Shown here one piece after another: positions 37,582 through 49,130 of a stretch of DNA of 64,000 nucleotides; position 1 is the stretch's first letter, and each line of letters opens with the position of its first letter. The notes under the pieces are model-generated. The model saw only the letters and a list, made by a program, of their open reading frames with translations. It had not been told where the DNA came from and ran no database searches. The stretch is from Amia ocellicauda. Its lineage: Eukaryota; Chordata; Actinopteri; Amiiformes; Amiidae. Location: positions 1 to 64,000 of the forward strand of contig NW_027102774.1 of assembly GCF_036373705.1 (NCBI RefSeq). The letters are read 5' to 3'. Made by a program: the position numbers and the translations under genes.

Positions 37582-37791
37582 CGAGATCCTGGCTGCATGA
37601 TGTCTCTTAAAGGCTGGCGGGTATTGACGGAACTGCCAGCAAAAAAAAAAAAGAGAAATGGAGGGAGAAATACAAGTGCAGCAAAGGGTGTTGAAAGTAG
37701 CCGGGTACGTGTACAATACTTGAATTATATCTCCTCCAGACAGAAAGAGAGTATTAAGAGCTACGATGAAGTTACCCAGGTGACGTAAAAA

Positions 37792-37909
37792 GCTTGCAGC
37801 ACCTGGTATTTCTAGGAGGTCTCCCATCCAAGTACTGACCAGGCCCTGCCCCGTTTAGCTTCCGAGATCTGACGAGATCGGGCGCATTCAGGACGGTGTG
37901 GCCACAAGC
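37792..37909 (-). rRNA. 5S rRNA-like copy 44 (class I)
   Basis: Array consensus; T5. Confidence 0.78.
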
Positions 37910-38121
37910 CGAGAGGCCTGGCTGCATGATGTCTCTTAAAGGTTGGCGGGTATTGACGGAACTTCCAGCAAAAAAAAAAAAAGAAAAATGGATGGAAAAA
38001 TATCAGTGCAGCAAAGGGTGTTGACAGTAGCTGGGTACGTGTACAATACTTCAATTATATGTCTTCGAGACAGATAGAGAGTATTAAGAGCTACGATGAA
38101 GTTTCACAGGAGACGTTAAAA

Positions 38122-38239
38122 GCTTGCAGCACCAGGTATTTCCTGGAGGTCTCCCATCCAAGTACTGATCAGGCCCTGCCCCGTTTAGCTTCCGAGATCT
38201 GACGAGATCGGGCGCGTTCAGGACAATGTGGCCGCAAGC
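38122..38239 (-). rRNA. 5S rRNA-like copy 45 (class I)
   Basis: Canonical box C; T4. Twin of copy 27. Confidence 0.76.
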
Positions 38240-38468
38240 CAAGAGGCCTGGCTGCATGATGTCTCTTATAGGCTGGCGGGTATTGACGGAACTTCCAGCA
38301 AAAAAAAAAAAAAAAAAAAAAAAGAAAAAGAAAAATGGAGGGAAAAATATCAGTGCAGTAATGGGTTTTGAAAGTAGCCGGGTACGTGTACAACTCTTCA
38401 ATTATATCTCCTCCAGACAGAAAGAGAGAATTAAGAGCTACGATGAAGTTACCCAGGAGACGTTAAAA

Positions 38469-38586
38469 GTTTGCAGCACCTCGTATTTCCAGAAGGTCAC
38501 CCATAAAAGTACTGACCAGGCCCTGCCCCGTTTAAATTCTGAGATCTGACGAGACCGGGCGCGTTCAGGACGGTGTGGCCGCAAGC
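38469..38586 (-). rRNA. 5S rRNA-like copy 46 (class Ib, diverged)
   Basis: Box C TTTATGGGTGACC, box A GAATTTAAACGG; T4. Resembles copy 49. Confidence 0.66.
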
Positions 38587-38795
38587 CGAGATGCCTGGCT
38601 GCATGATGTCTCTTAAAGGCTGGCGGGTATTGACGGAACTGCCAGCAATAAAAAAAAGAGAAATGGAGGGAGAAATACCAGTGCAGCAAAGGGTGTTGAA
38701 AGTAGCCGGGTACGTGTACAATACTTGAATTATATCTCCTCCAGACAGAAAGAGAGTATTAAGAGCTACGATGAAGTTACCCAGGAGACGTAAAA

Positions 38796-38913
38796 GCTTG
38801 CAGCACCAGGTATTTCCAGGAGGTCTCACATTCAAGTACTGACCAGGTCCTGCCCCGTTTAGCTTCCGAGATCTGACGAGATCGGGCGCGTTCAGGATGG
38901 TGTGGCCGCAAGC
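38796..38913 (-). rRNA. 5S rRNA-like copy 47 (class II)
   Basis: TTGAATGTGAGACC; T4. Confidence 0.7.
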
Positions 38914-39124
38914 CAAGACGCCTGGCTGCATGATGTCTCTTAAAGGCTGGCGGGTATTGACGGAACTGCCAGCAAAAAAAAAAAAGAAAAATAGAGGGAA
39001 AAATACCAGTGCAGCAAAGGCTGATGAAAGTAGCCGGGTACGTGTACAATTCCTCAATTATAACACCTCCAGAGAGATAGAGAGTATTAAGAGCTACGAT
39101 TAAGTTTCCCAGGAGACGTAAAAA

Positions 39125-39242
39125 GCTTGCAGCACCAGGTATTTCCTGGAGGTCTCCCATCCAAGTACTGATCAGGCCCTGCCCCGTTTAGCTTCCGAGA
39201 TCTAACGAGATCAGGCGCGTTCAGGACAATGTGGCCGCAAGC
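39125..39242 (-). rRNA. 5S rRNA-like copy 48 (class I)
   Basis: Canonical box C; T5; CTCGTTAGATC in helix III. Confidence 0.75.
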
Positions 39243-39464
39243 CAAGAGGCCTGGCTGCATGATGTCTCTTAAAGGCTGGCGGGTATTGACGGAACTTCCA
39301 ACAGAAAAAAAAAAAAAAAAAAAAAGAAAAATGGAGGGAAAAATATCAGTGCAGCAAAGGCTGTTGAAAGAAGCCGGGTACGTGTACAATTCTTCAATTA
39401 TATCTCCTCCAGATTGAAAGAGAGAATTAAGAGCTACGATGAAGTTACCCAGGAGACGTAAAAA

Positions 39465-39582
39465 GTTTGCAGCACCTCGTATTTCCAGAAGGTCACCCAT
39501 AAAAGTACTGACCAGGCCCTGCCCCGTTTAAATTCCGATATCTGACGAGATCGGGCGCGTTCAGGACGGTGTGGCCGCAAGC
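39465..39582 (-). rRNA. 5S rRNA-like copy 49 (class Ib, diverged)
   Basis: TTTATGGGTGACC and GAATTTAAACGG as in copy 46; T5. Confidence 0.66.
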
Positions 39583-39794
39583 CGAGAGGCCTGGCTGCAT
39601 GATGTCTCTTAATGGCTGGCGGGTATTGACGGAACTTCCAGCAAAAAAAAAAAAAAGAAAAATGGATGGAAAAATATCAGTGCAGCAAAGGCTGTTGAAA
39701 GTAGCCGTGTACGTGTACAATACTTCAATTATATCTCCTCCAGACAGAAAGAGAGTACTAAGAGCTACGATGAAGTTACCCAGGAGACAAAAAA

Positions 39795-39912
39795 GCTTGC
39801 AGCACCAGGTATTTCCAGGAGGTCACCCATCCAAGTACTGACCAGGCCGTGCCCCTTTTACCTTCCGAGATCTGACGAGATCGGGGGCGTTCAGGACGGT
39901 GTGGCTGCAAGC
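39795..39912 (-). rRNA. 5S rRNA-like copy 50 (class Ib)
   Basis: Box A GGTAAAAGGGGC; T6. Confidence 0.69.
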
Positions 39913-40122
39913 CAAGAGGCCGGGCTGCATGATGTCTCTTAATGGTTGGCGGGTTTTGACGGAACATCCAGCAAAAAAAAAAAGAGAAATGGAGGGAGAA
40001 ATACCAGTGCAGCAAAGGGTGTTGAAAGTAGCCAGGTACGTGTACAATTCTTCAATTATATCTCCTGCAGACAGAAAGAGAGTATTAAGAGCTACGATGA
40101 AGTTACCCAGGAGACGTAAAAA

Positions 40123-40240
40123 GCTTGCAGCACCTGATATTTCTAGGAGGTCAGCCATCCAAGTACTGACCAGGCCCTGCCCCGTTTAGCTTCCGAGATC
40201 TTACGAGATCGGGCGCATTCAGGACGGTGTGGCCACAAGC
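40123..40240 (-). rRNA. 5S rRNA-like copy 51 (class Ia)
   Basis: T5. Resembles copies 2 and 31. Confidence 0.74.
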
Positions 40241-40461
40241 CGAGAGGCCTGGCTGCATGATGTCTCTTAAAGGTTGGCGGGTATTGATGGAACTTCCAGC
40301 AAAAAAAAAAAAAAAAAAAAAAAGAAAAATGGATGGAAAAATATCAGTGCAGCAAAGGCTGTTAAAAGTAGCCGTGTACGTGTACAATACTTCAATTATA
40401 TCTCCTCCAGACAGAAAGAGAGTACTAAGAGCTACGATGAAGTTACCCAGGAGACAAAAAA

Positions 40462-40579
40462 GCTTGCAGCACCAGGTATTTCCAGGAGGTCACCCATCCA
40501 AGTACTGACCAGGCCCTGCCCCTTTTACCTTCCGAGATCTGACGAGATCGGGGGCGTTCAGGACGGTGTGGCCGCAAGC
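40462..40579 (-). rRNA. 5S rRNA-like copy 52 (class Ib)
   Basis: Box A GGTAAAAGGGGC; T6. Confidence 0.69.
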
Positions 40580-40788
40580 CAAGAGGCCTGGCTGCATGAT
40601 GTCTCTTAAAGGTTGGCGGATATTGACGAACTTCCAGCAAAAAAAAAAAAGAAAAATGGAGGGAAAAATATCAGTGCAGCAAAGGCTGTTGAAAGTAGCC
40701 GTGTACGTGTACAATACTTCAATTATATCTCCTCCAGACAGAAAGAGAGTACTAAGAGCTACGATGAAGTTACCCAGGAGACAAAAAA

Positions 40789-40906
40789 GCTTGCAGCACC
40801 AGGTATTTCCAGGAGGTCACCCATCCAAGTACTGACCAGGCCCTGCCCCTTTTACCTTCCGAGATCTGACGAGATCGGGCGCGTTCAGGATGGTGTGGCC
40901 GCAAGC
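40789..40906 (-). rRNA. 5S rRNA-like copy 53 (class Ib)
   Basis: Nearly the same as copy 52, one unit away; T6. Confidence 0.69.
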
Positions 40907-41126
40907 CGAGACGCCTGGCTGCATGATGTCTCTTAAAGGCTGGCGGGTATTGACGGAACTTCCAGCAAAAAAAAAACAAAAATAAAAGGAAAATGGAGGG
41001 AAAAATATCAGTGCAGGAAAGGGTGTTGAAAGTAGCTGGGTACGTGTACAATACTTCAATTATATCTCCTCCAGACAGATAGAGAGTATTAAGAGCTACG
41101 ATAAAGTTACCCAGGAGACGTAAAAA

Positions 41127-41244
41127 GCTTGCAGCACCTGGTATTTCCAGGAGGTCACCCAACCAAGTACTGACCAGACCCTGCCCCGTTTTGCTTCCGA
41201 GATATGATGAGATCAGGCGCGTTCAGGACGGTGTGGCCGCAAGC
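41127..41244 (-). rRNA. 5S rRNA-like copy 54 (class Ib)
   Basis: GGTTGGG as in copies 3 and 32; GCAAAACGGGG in box A; T5. Confidence 0.68.
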
Positions 41245-41461
41245 CAAGAGACCTGGCTGCAGGACGTCTCTTAAAGGCTGGCAAGTATTGACGGAATTTC
41301 CAGCAAAAAAAAAAAAAAAAAAAGAAAAATGGATGGAAAAATATCAGTGCAGCAAAGGATGTTGACAGTAGCTGGGTACGTGTACAATACTTCAATTATA
41401 TCTCCTCCAGACAGATAGAGAGTATTAAGAGCTACGATAAAGTTACCCAGGAGACGTAAAA

Positions 41462-41579
41462 GCTTGCAGCACCAGGTATTTCCAGGAGGTCTCACATTCA
41501 TGTACTGACCAGGTCCTGCCCCGTTTAGCTTCCAAGATCTGACGAGATCGGGCGAGTTCAGGATGGTGTGGCCGCAAGC
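41462..41579 (-). rRNA. 5S rRNA-like copy 55 (class II)
   Basis: ATGAATGTGAGACC; T4. Confidence 0.7.
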
Positions 41580-41790
41580 CGAGATGCCTGGCTGCATGAT
41601 GTCTCTTAAAGGCTGGCGGGTATTGACGGAACTGCCAGCAAAAAAAAAAAAGAAAAATAGAGGGAAATATACCAGTGCAGCACAGGGTGTTGAAAGTAGC
41701 CGGGTACGTGTACAATTCTTCAATTATATCTCCTGGAGAAAGAAAGAGAGTATTAAGAGCTACGATGAAGTTACCCAGGAGACGTAAAAA

Positions 41791-41908
41791 GCTTGCAGCA
41801 CCTGGTATTTCCAGGAGGTCACACATCCAAGTACTGACCAGGCCCTGCCCCGTTTAGCTTCCGAAATCTGATATGATCGGGCGCGTTCAGGACAGTGTGA
41901 CTACAAGC
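41791..41908 (-). rRNA. 5S rRNA-like copy 56 (Ib variant)
   Basis: GGATGTGTGACC; CATATCAGATTTCGG in helix III; T5. Confidence 0.68.
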
Positions 41909-42125
41909 CAAGAGGCCTGGCTGCATGATGTCTCTTAAAGGCTGGCGGATATTGACGGAACTTCCAGCAAAAAAATAAAATAAAAAGAAAAATGGAGGGA
42001 AAAATATCAGTGCAGCAAAGGGTGTTGAAAGTAGCCTAGTACGTGTACAATTCTTCAATTATATCTCCTGGAGACAGAAAGAGAGTATTAAGAGCTACGA
42101 TGAAGTTACCCAGGAGACGTAAAAG

Positions 42126-42243
42126 GCTTGCAGCACCTGGTATTTCAAGGAGGTCTCCCATCCAAGTACTGACCAGGCCCTGCCCCGTTTAGCTTCCGAG
42201 ATCTGACGAGATCGGGCGCATTCAGGACGGTGTGGCCGCAAGC
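42126..42243 (-). rRNA. 5S rRNA-like copy 57 (class I)
   Basis: Canonical box C; gene end GCC then T4. Confidence 0.76.
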
Positions 42244-42452
42244 CAAGAGGCCTGGCTGCATGATGTCTCTTAAAGGTTGGCGGGTATTGACGGAACTTCC
42301 AGCAAAAAAAAAAAAAATAATGGATGGAAAAATATCAGTGCAGTAAAGGGTGTTGACAGTAGCTGGGTACGTGTACAATACTTCAATTATAACTCCTCCA
42401 GACAGATAGAGAGTATTAAGAGCTACGATAAAGTTACCCAGGAGACGTAAAA

Positions 42453-42570
42453 GCTTGCAGCACGAGGTATTTCCAGGAGGTCTCACATTCATGTACTGAC
42501 CAGGTCCTGCCCCGTTTAGCTTCCGAGATCTGACGAGATCGGGCGCGTTCAGGATGGTGTGGCCGCAAGC
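42453..42570 (-). rRNA. 5S rRNA-like copy 58 (class II)
   Basis: ATGAATGTGAGACC; T4. Confidence 0.7.
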
Positions 42571-42781
42571 CGAGATGCCTGGCTGCATGATGTCTCTTAA
42601 AGGCTGGCGGGTGTTGACGGAACTGCCAGCAAAAAAAAAAAAGAAAAATAGAGGGAAATATACCAGTGCAGCAAAGGGTGTTGAAAGTAGCCGGGTACGT
42701 GTACAATTCTTCAATTATATCTCCTGGAGACAGAAAGAGAGAATTAAGAGCTACGATGAAGTTACCCAGGAGACGTAAAAA

Positions 42782-42899
42782 GCTTGCAGCACCTGGTATT
42801 TCCAGGAGGTCTCCCATCCAAGTACTGAGCAGGCCCTGCCCCGTTTAGCTTCCGAAATCTGATATGATCGGGCGCGTTCAGGACGGTGTGACTACAAGC
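42782..42899 (-). rRNA. 5S rRNA-like copy 59 (class I)
   Basis: Canonical box C; CATATCAGATTTCGG as in copy 56; T5. Confidence 0.72.
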
Positions 42900-43116
42900 C
42901 AAGAGGCCTGGCTGCATGATGTCTCTTAAAGGCTGGCGGATATTGACGGAACTTCCAGCAAAAAAATAAAATTAAAAGAAAAATGGAGGGAAAAATATCA
43001 GTGCAGCAAAGGGTGTTGAAAGTAGCCTAGTACGTGTACAATTCTTCAATTTTATCTCCTCCAGACAGAAAGAGAGTATTAAGAGCTACGATGAAGTTAC
43101 CCAGGAGACGTAAAAG

Positions 43117-43234
43117 GCTTGCAGCACCTGGTATTTCTCGGAGGTCTCCCATCCAAGTACTGACCAGGCCCTGCCCCGTTTAGCTTCCGAGATCTGACGA
43201 GATCTGGCGCATTCAGGACGCTGTGGCCGCAAGC
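43117..43234 (-). rRNA. 5S rRNA-like copy 60 (class I)
   Basis: Canonical box C; GCC end then T4; GCCAGATCTCGTC. Confidence 0.75.
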
Positions 43235-43451
43235 CGAGAGACCTGGCTGCATGATGTCTCTTAAAGGTTGGCGGGTATTGACGGAACTTCCAGCAAAAAA
43301 AAAAAAAAAAAAAGAAAAATGGATGGAAAAATATCAGTGCAGCAAAGGGTGTTGACAGTAGCTGGATACGTGTACAATACTTCAATTATATCTCCTCCAG
43401 ACAGAGAGAGAGTATTAAGAGCTACGATAAAGTTACCCAGGAGACGTAAAA

Positions 43452-43569
43452 GCTTGCAGCACTAGGTATTTCCAGGAGGTCTCTCATTCATGTACTGACC
43501 AGGTCCTGCCCCGTTTAGCTTCCGAGATCTGACGAGATCGGGCGCATTCAGGATGGTGTGGCCGCAAGC
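43452..43569 (-). rRNA. 5S rRNA-like copy 61 (class II)
   Basis: GAATGAGAGACC; T4. Confidence 0.7.
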
Positions 43570-43779
43570 CGAGATGCCTGGCTGCATGATGTCTCTTAAA
43601 GGCTGGCGGGTATTGACGGAACTGCCAGCAAAAAAAAAAAGAAAAATAGAGGGAAATATACCAGTGCAGCAAAGGGTGTTGAAAGTAGCCGGGTACGTGT
43701 ACAATTCTTCAATTATATCTCCTGGAGACAGAAAGAGAGTCTTAAGAGCTACGATGAAGTTACCCAGGAGACGTAAAAA

Positions 43780-43897
43780 GCTTGCAGCACCTGGTATTTC
43801 TAGGAGGTTTCCCATCCAAGTACTGAACAGGCCCTGCCCCGTTTAGCTTCCGAGATCTGACGAGATCGGGCGCATTCAGGACGGTGTGGCCACAAGC
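43780..43897 (-). rRNA. 5S rRNA-like copy 62 (class I)
   Basis: GGATGGGAAACC; T5. Confidence 0.75.
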
Positions 43898-44117
43898 CGA
43901 AAGGCCTGGCTGCATGATGTCTCTTAAAGGTTGGCGGGTATTGACGGAACTTCCAGCAAAAAAAAATAAAAAAAAAATAGAAAAATGGAGGGAAATATAT
44001 CAGTGCAGGAAAGGGTGTTGAAAGTAGCCGGGTACATGTACAATTCTTCAATTATATCTCCTGCAGACTGAAAGAGAGTATTAAGAGCTACGATAAAGTT
44101 ACCCAGGAGACGTAAAA

Positions 44118-44235
44118 GCTTGCAGCACCTGTTATTTCCAGGAGGTCTCACATTCAAGTACTGACCAGGTCCTGCCCCGTTTAGCTTCCGAGATCTGACG
44201 ATATCATGCGCATTCAGGACGGTGTGGCCGAAAGC
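44118..44235 (-). rRNA. 5S rRNA-like copy 63 (class II)
   Basis: TTGAATGTGAGACC, GCATGATATCGTC; T4. Twin of copy 70. Confidence 0.68.
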
Positions 44236-44452
44236 CGAGAGGCCCGGCTGCATGATGTCTCTTTAAGGCAGGCGGGTATTGACGGAACTTCCAGCAAAAA
44301 AAAAAAGAAAAAAGAAAAATGGAGGGAAAAATATCAGTGCAGCAAAGGGTTTTGAAAGTAGCCGGGTACGTGTACAATTCTTCAATAATATCTCCTACAG
44401 ACTGAAAGAGAGTATTAAGCGCTATGATGAAGTTACCCAGGAGATGTAAAAA

Positions 44453-44569
44453 GCTTCCAGCACCTGGTATTTCCAGGAGGTCACCCATCCAAGTACTGAC
44501 CAGGCCCTGCCCCGTTAGCTTCCGAGATCTGATGATATCGGGCGCGTTCAGGACGGTGTGGCCGCAAGC
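44453..44569 (-). rRNA. 5S rRNA-like copy 64 (class Ib)
   Basis: Box A one base short (GCTAAC); T5. Twin of copy 71. Confidence 0.68.
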
Positions 44570-44781
44570 CAAGAGGCCTGGCTGCATGATGTCTCTTAAA
44601 GGCTGGCGGGTATTGACGGAACTTCCAGCAAAAAAAAAAAATGGAAAATGGAGGGAAAAATATCAGTGCAGCAAAGGCTGTTGAAAGTAGCCGGGTACGT
44701 GTACAATACTTCAATTATATCTCCTCCAGACAGATAGAGAGTATTAAGAGCTACGATGAAGTTTCCCAGGAGACGTAAAAA

Positions 44782-44899
44782 GCTTGCAGCACCAGGTATT
44801 TCCAGGAGGTCTCCCATCCAAGTACTGACGAGGCCCTGCCCCGTTTAGCTTCCGAGATCTGACGAGATCGGGCGTGTTCAGGACGGTGTGGCCGCAAGC
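44782..44899 (-). rRNA. 5S rRNA-like copy 65 (class I)
   Basis: Canonical box C; T5. Twin of copy 72. Confidence 0.77.
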
Positions 44900-45120
44900 C
44901 AAGAGGCCTGGCTGCATGATGTCTCTTAAAGGCTGGCGGGTATTGACGGAACTTCCAGCAAAAAATAAAAAAGAAATAAATAGAAAAATGGAGGGAAAAA
45001 TATCAGTGCAGGACAGGGTGTTGAAAGTAGCCGGGTACATGTACAATTCTTCAATTATATCTCCTCCAGACAGATAGAGAGTATTAAGAGCTACGATAAA
45101 GTTACCCAGGAGACGTAAAA

Positions 45121-45238
45121 GCTTGCAGCACCAGGTATTTCCAGGAGGTCTCACATTCAAGTACTGACCAGGTCCTGCCCCGTTTAGCTTCCGAGATCTG
45201 ACGAGATCGGGCGCGTTCAGGACGGTGTGGCCGCAAGC
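45121..45238 (-). rRNA. 5S rRNA-like copy 66 (class II)
   Basis: TTGAATGTGAGACC; T4. Twin of copy 73. Confidence 0.7.
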
Positions 45239-45458
45239 CGAGATGTCTGGCTGCATGATGTCTCTTAAAGGCTGGCGGGTATTGACGGAATTTCCAGCAA
45301 AAAAAAAAAAAAAAAAAATAGAAAAATGGAGGGAAAAATATCAGTGCAGGAAAGGGTGTTGAAAGTAGCCGGGTACGTGTACAATTCTTCAATTATATCT
45401 CCTGGAGACAGAAAGAGAGTATTAAGAGCTACGATAAAGTTACCCAGGAGACGTGAAA

Positions 45459-45576
45459 GCTTGCAGCACCAGGTATTTCCAGGAGGTCTCACATTCATGT
45501 ACCGACCAGGTCCTGCCCCGTTTAGCTTCCGAGATCTGACGAGATCGGGCGCGTTCAGGATGGTGTGGCCGCAAGC
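45459..45576 (-). rRNA. 5S rRNA-like copy 67 (class II)
   Basis: Terminator only T3. It sits where copy 74 (class I) sits in the twin block. Confidence 0.66.
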
Positions 45577-45787
45577 CGAGATGCCTGGCTGCATGATGTC
45601 TCTTAAAGGCTGGCGGGTATTGACGGAACTGCCAGCCAAAAAAAAAAAGAAAAATAGAGGGAAATATACCAGTGCAGCAAAGGGTGTTGAAAGTAGCCGG
45701 GTACGTGTACAATTCTTCAATTATATATTCTCCAGACAGAAAGAGATTATTAAGAGCTACGATGAAGTTCCCCAGGAGACGTAAAAA

Positions 45788-45905
45788 GCTGGCAGCACCT
45801 GGTATTTCCAGAAGATCTCCCATCCAAGTACTGACCAGGTCCTGCCCCATTTAGTTTTTGAGATCTTCCGAGATCGGGCGCGTTCAGGACTGTGTGTCCG
45901 CAAAC
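45788..45905 (-). rRNA. 5S rRNA-like copy 68 (class I, diverged)
   Basis: ATCTTCTG after box C and CAAAAACTAAATGG in box A; T5. Twin of copy 78. Confidence 0.68.
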
Positions 45906-46134
45906 CGAGAGGCCTGGTAGCATGATGTCTCTTAAAGGCTGGCGGGTATTGACGGAACGTCCAGCAAAAAAATAAAAAAAAATAAAAAAAAAATAGAAAA
46001 ATGGAGGGAAATATATCAGTGCAGGAAAGGGTTTTGAAAGTAGCCGGGTACGTGTACAATTCTTCAATTATATCTCCTGCAGACTGAAAGAGAGTATTAA
46101 GAGCTATGATGAAGTTACCCAGGAGACGTAAAAA

Positions 46135-46251
46135 GCTTGCAGCACCTGGTATTTCCAGGAGGTCACCCATCCAAGTACTGACCAGGCCCTGCCCCGTTAG
46201 CTTCCGAGATCTGATGAGATCGGGCGCGTTCAGGACGGTGTGGCCGCAAGC
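46135..46251 (-). rRNA. 5S rRNA-like copy 69 (class Ib)
   Basis: Box A GCTAAC, one base short; T5. Confidence 0.68.
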
Positions 46252-46461
46252 CAAGAGGCCTGGCTGCATGATGTCTCTTAAAGGCTGGCGGGTATTGACG
46301 GAACTTCCAGCAAAAAAAAAAAATGGAAAATGGAGGAAAAATATCAGTGCAGCAAAGGCTGTTGAAAGTAGCCGGGTACGTGTACAGTTCTTCAATTATA
46401 TCTCCTGCAGACTGAAAGAGAGTATTAAGAGCTACGATAAAGTTACCCAGGAGACGTAAAA

Positions 46462-46579
46462 GCTTGCAGCACCTGTTATTTCCAGGAGGTCTCACATTCA
46501 AGTACAGACCAGGTCCTGCCCCGTTTAGCTTCCGAGATCTGACGATATCATGCGCATTCAGGACGGTGTGGCCGAAAGC
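46462..46579 (-). rRNA. 5S rRNA-like copy 70 (class II)
   Basis: Same GCATGATATCGTC change as copy 63; T4. Confidence 0.68.
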
Positions 46580-46796
46580 CGAGAGGCCCGGCTGCATGAT
46601 GTCTCTTTAAGGCTGGCGGGTATTGACGGAACTTCCAGCAAAAAAAAAAAGAAAAAAGAAAAATGGAGGGAAAAATATCAGTGCAGCAACGGGTTTTGAA
46701 AGTAGCCGGGTACGTGTACAATTCTTCAATAATATCTCCTACAGACTGAAAGAGAGTATTAAGAGCTATGATGAAGTTACCCAGGAGACGTAAAAA

Positions 46797-46913
46797 GCTT
46801 GCAGCACCTGGTATTTCCAGGAGGTCACCCATCCAAGTACTAACCAAGCCCTGCCCCGTTAGCTTCCGAAATCTGATGAGATCGGGCGCGTTTAGGACGG
46901 TGTGGCCGCAAGC
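46797..46913 (-). rRNA. 5S rRNA-like copy 71 (class Ib)
   Basis: GCTAAC box A, GGTTAGTACTTGG as in the vertebrate norm; T5. Confidence 0.68.
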
Positions 46914-47125
46914 CAAGAGGCCTGGCTGCATGATGTCTCTTAAAGGCTGGCGGGTATTGACGGAACTTCCAGCAAAAAAAAAAAAAGGAAAATGGAGGGA
47001 AAAATATCAGTGCAGCAAAGGCTGTTGAAAGTAGCCGGGTACGTGTACAATACTTCAATTATATCTCCTCCAGACAGATAGAGAGTATTAAGAGCTACGA
47101 TGAAGTTTCCCAGGAGACGTAAAAA

Positions 47126-47243
47126 GCTTGCAGCACCAGGTATTTCCAGGAGGTCTCCCATCCAAGTACTGACGAGGCCCTGCCCCGTTTAGCTTCCGAG
47201 ATCTGACGAGATCGGGCGTGTTCAGGACGGTGTGGCCGCAAGC
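47126..47243 (-). rRNA. 5S rRNA-like copy 72 (class I)
   Basis: Canonical box C; T5. Twin of copy 65. Confidence 0.77.
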
Positions 47244-47464
47244 CAAGAGGCCGGGCTGCATGATGTCTCTTAAAGGCTGGCGGGTATTGACGGAACTTCC
47301 AGCAAAAAATAAAAAATAAATAAATAGAAAAATGGAGGGAAAAATATCAGTGCAGGACAGGGTGTTGAAAGTAGCCGGGTACATGTACAATTCTTCAATT
47401 ATATCTCCTCCAGACAGATAGAGAGTATTAAGAGCTACGATAAAGTTACCCAGGAGACGTAAAA

Positions 47465-47582
47465 GCTTGCAGCACCAGGTATTTCCAGGAGGTCTCACAT
47501 TCAAGTACTGACCAGGTCCTGCCCCGTTTAGCTTCCGAGATCTGACGAGATCGGGCGCGTTCAGGACGGTGTGGCCGCAAGC
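47465..47582 (-). rRNA. 5S rRNA-like copy 73 (class II)
   Basis: TTGAATGTGAGACC; T4. Twin of copy 66. Confidence 0.7.
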
Positions 47583-47803
47583 CGAGATGTCTGGCTGCAT
47601 GATGTCTCTTAAAGGCTGGCGGGTATTGACGGAATTTCCAGCAAAAAAAAAAAAAAAAAAAATAGAAAAATGGAGGGAAAAATATCAGTGCAGGAAAGGG
47701 TGTTGAAAGTAGCCGGGTACGTGTACAATTCTTCAATTATATCTCCTGGAGACAGAAAGAGAGTATTAAGAGCTACGATGAAGTTACCCAGGAGACGTAA
47801 AAG

Positions 47804-47921
47804 GCTTGCAGCACCTGGTATTTCTAGGAGGTCTCCCATCCAAGTACTGACCAGGCCCTGCGCCGTTTAGCTTCCGAGATCTGACGAGATCGGGCGCATT
47901 CAGGACGGTGTGGCCGCAAGC
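47804..47921 (-). rRNA. 5S rRNA-like copy 74 (class I)
   Basis: Canonical box C; GCC end then T4. Near twin of copy 75. Confidence 0.76.
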
Positions 47922-48142
47922 CGAGAGGCCTGGCTGCATGATGTCTCTTAAAGGTTGGCGGGTATTGACGGAACTTCCAGCAAAAAAAAAAAAAAAAAAA
48001 ATAGAAAAATGGAGGGAAAAATATCAGTGCAGGAAAGGGTGTTGAAAGTAGCCGGGTACGTGTACAATTCTTCAATTATATCTCCTGGAGACAGATAGAG
48101 AGTATTAAGAGCTACGATGAAGTTACCCAGGAGACGTAAAAG

Positions 48143-48260
48143 GCTTGCAGCACCTGGTATTTCTAGGAGGTCTCCCATCCAAGTACTGACCAGGCCCTGC
48201 GCCGTTTAGCTTCCGAGATCTGACGAGATCGGGCGCAATCAGGACGGTGTGGCCGCAAGC
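48143..48260 (-). rRNA. 5S rRNA-like copy 75 (class I)
   Basis: Adjacent near-duplicate of copy 74; T4. Confidence 0.76.
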
Positions 48261-48473
48261 CGAGAGGCCTGGCTGCATGATGTCTCTTAAAGGTTGGCGG
48301 GTATTGACGGAACTTCCAGCAAAAAAAAAAAAAAAGAAAAATGGATGGAAAAATATCAGTGCAGCAAAGGGTGTTGACAGTAGCTGGGTACGTGTACAAT
48401 ACTTCAATTATATCTCCTCCAGACAGATAGAGAGTATTAAGAGCTACGATAAAGTTACCCAGGAGACGTGAAA

Positions 48474-48591
48474 GCTTGCAGCACCAGGTATTTCCAGGAG
48501 GTCTCACATTCATGTACTGACCAGGTCCTGCCCCGTTTAGCTTCCAAGACCTGACGAGATCGGGCGAGTTCAGGATGGTGTGGCCGCAAGC
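48474..48591 (-). rRNA. 5S rRNA-like copy 76 (class II)
   Basis: Terminator only T3; 5' stem altered. Confidence 0.66.
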
Positions 48592-48801
48592 CGAAAGTCC
48601 TGGCTGCATGATGTCTCTTAAAGGTTGGCGGGTATTGACGGAACTTCCAGCAAAAAAAAAAAAAAAAAATGGATGGAAAAATATCAGTGCAGCAAAGGGT
48701 GTTGACAGTAGCTGGGTACGTGTACAATACTTCAATTAAATCTCCTCCAGACAGATAGAGAGTATTAAGAGCTACGATAAAGTTACCCAGGAGACGTAAA
48801 A

Positions 48802-48919
48802 GCTTGCAGCACGAGGTATTTTCAGGAGGTCTCACATTCATGTACTGACCAGGTCCTGCCCCGTTTAGCTTCCGAGATCTGACGAGATCGGGCGCGTTCA
48901 GGATGGTGTGGCCGCAAGC
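48802..48919 (-). rRNA. 5S rRNA-like copy 77 (class II)
   Basis: ATGAATGTGAGACC; T4. Confidence 0.7.
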
Positions 48920-49130
48920 CGAGATGCCTGGCTGCATGATGTCTCTTAAAGGCTGGCGGGTATTGACGGAACTGCCAGCCAAAAAAAAAAAGAAAAATAG
49001 AGGGAAATATACCAGTGCAGCAAAGGGTGTTGAAAGTAGCCGGGTACGTGTACAATTCTTTAATTATATATTCTCCAGACAGAAAGAGAGTATTAAGAGC
49101 TACGATGAAGTTCCCCAGGAGACGTAAAAA

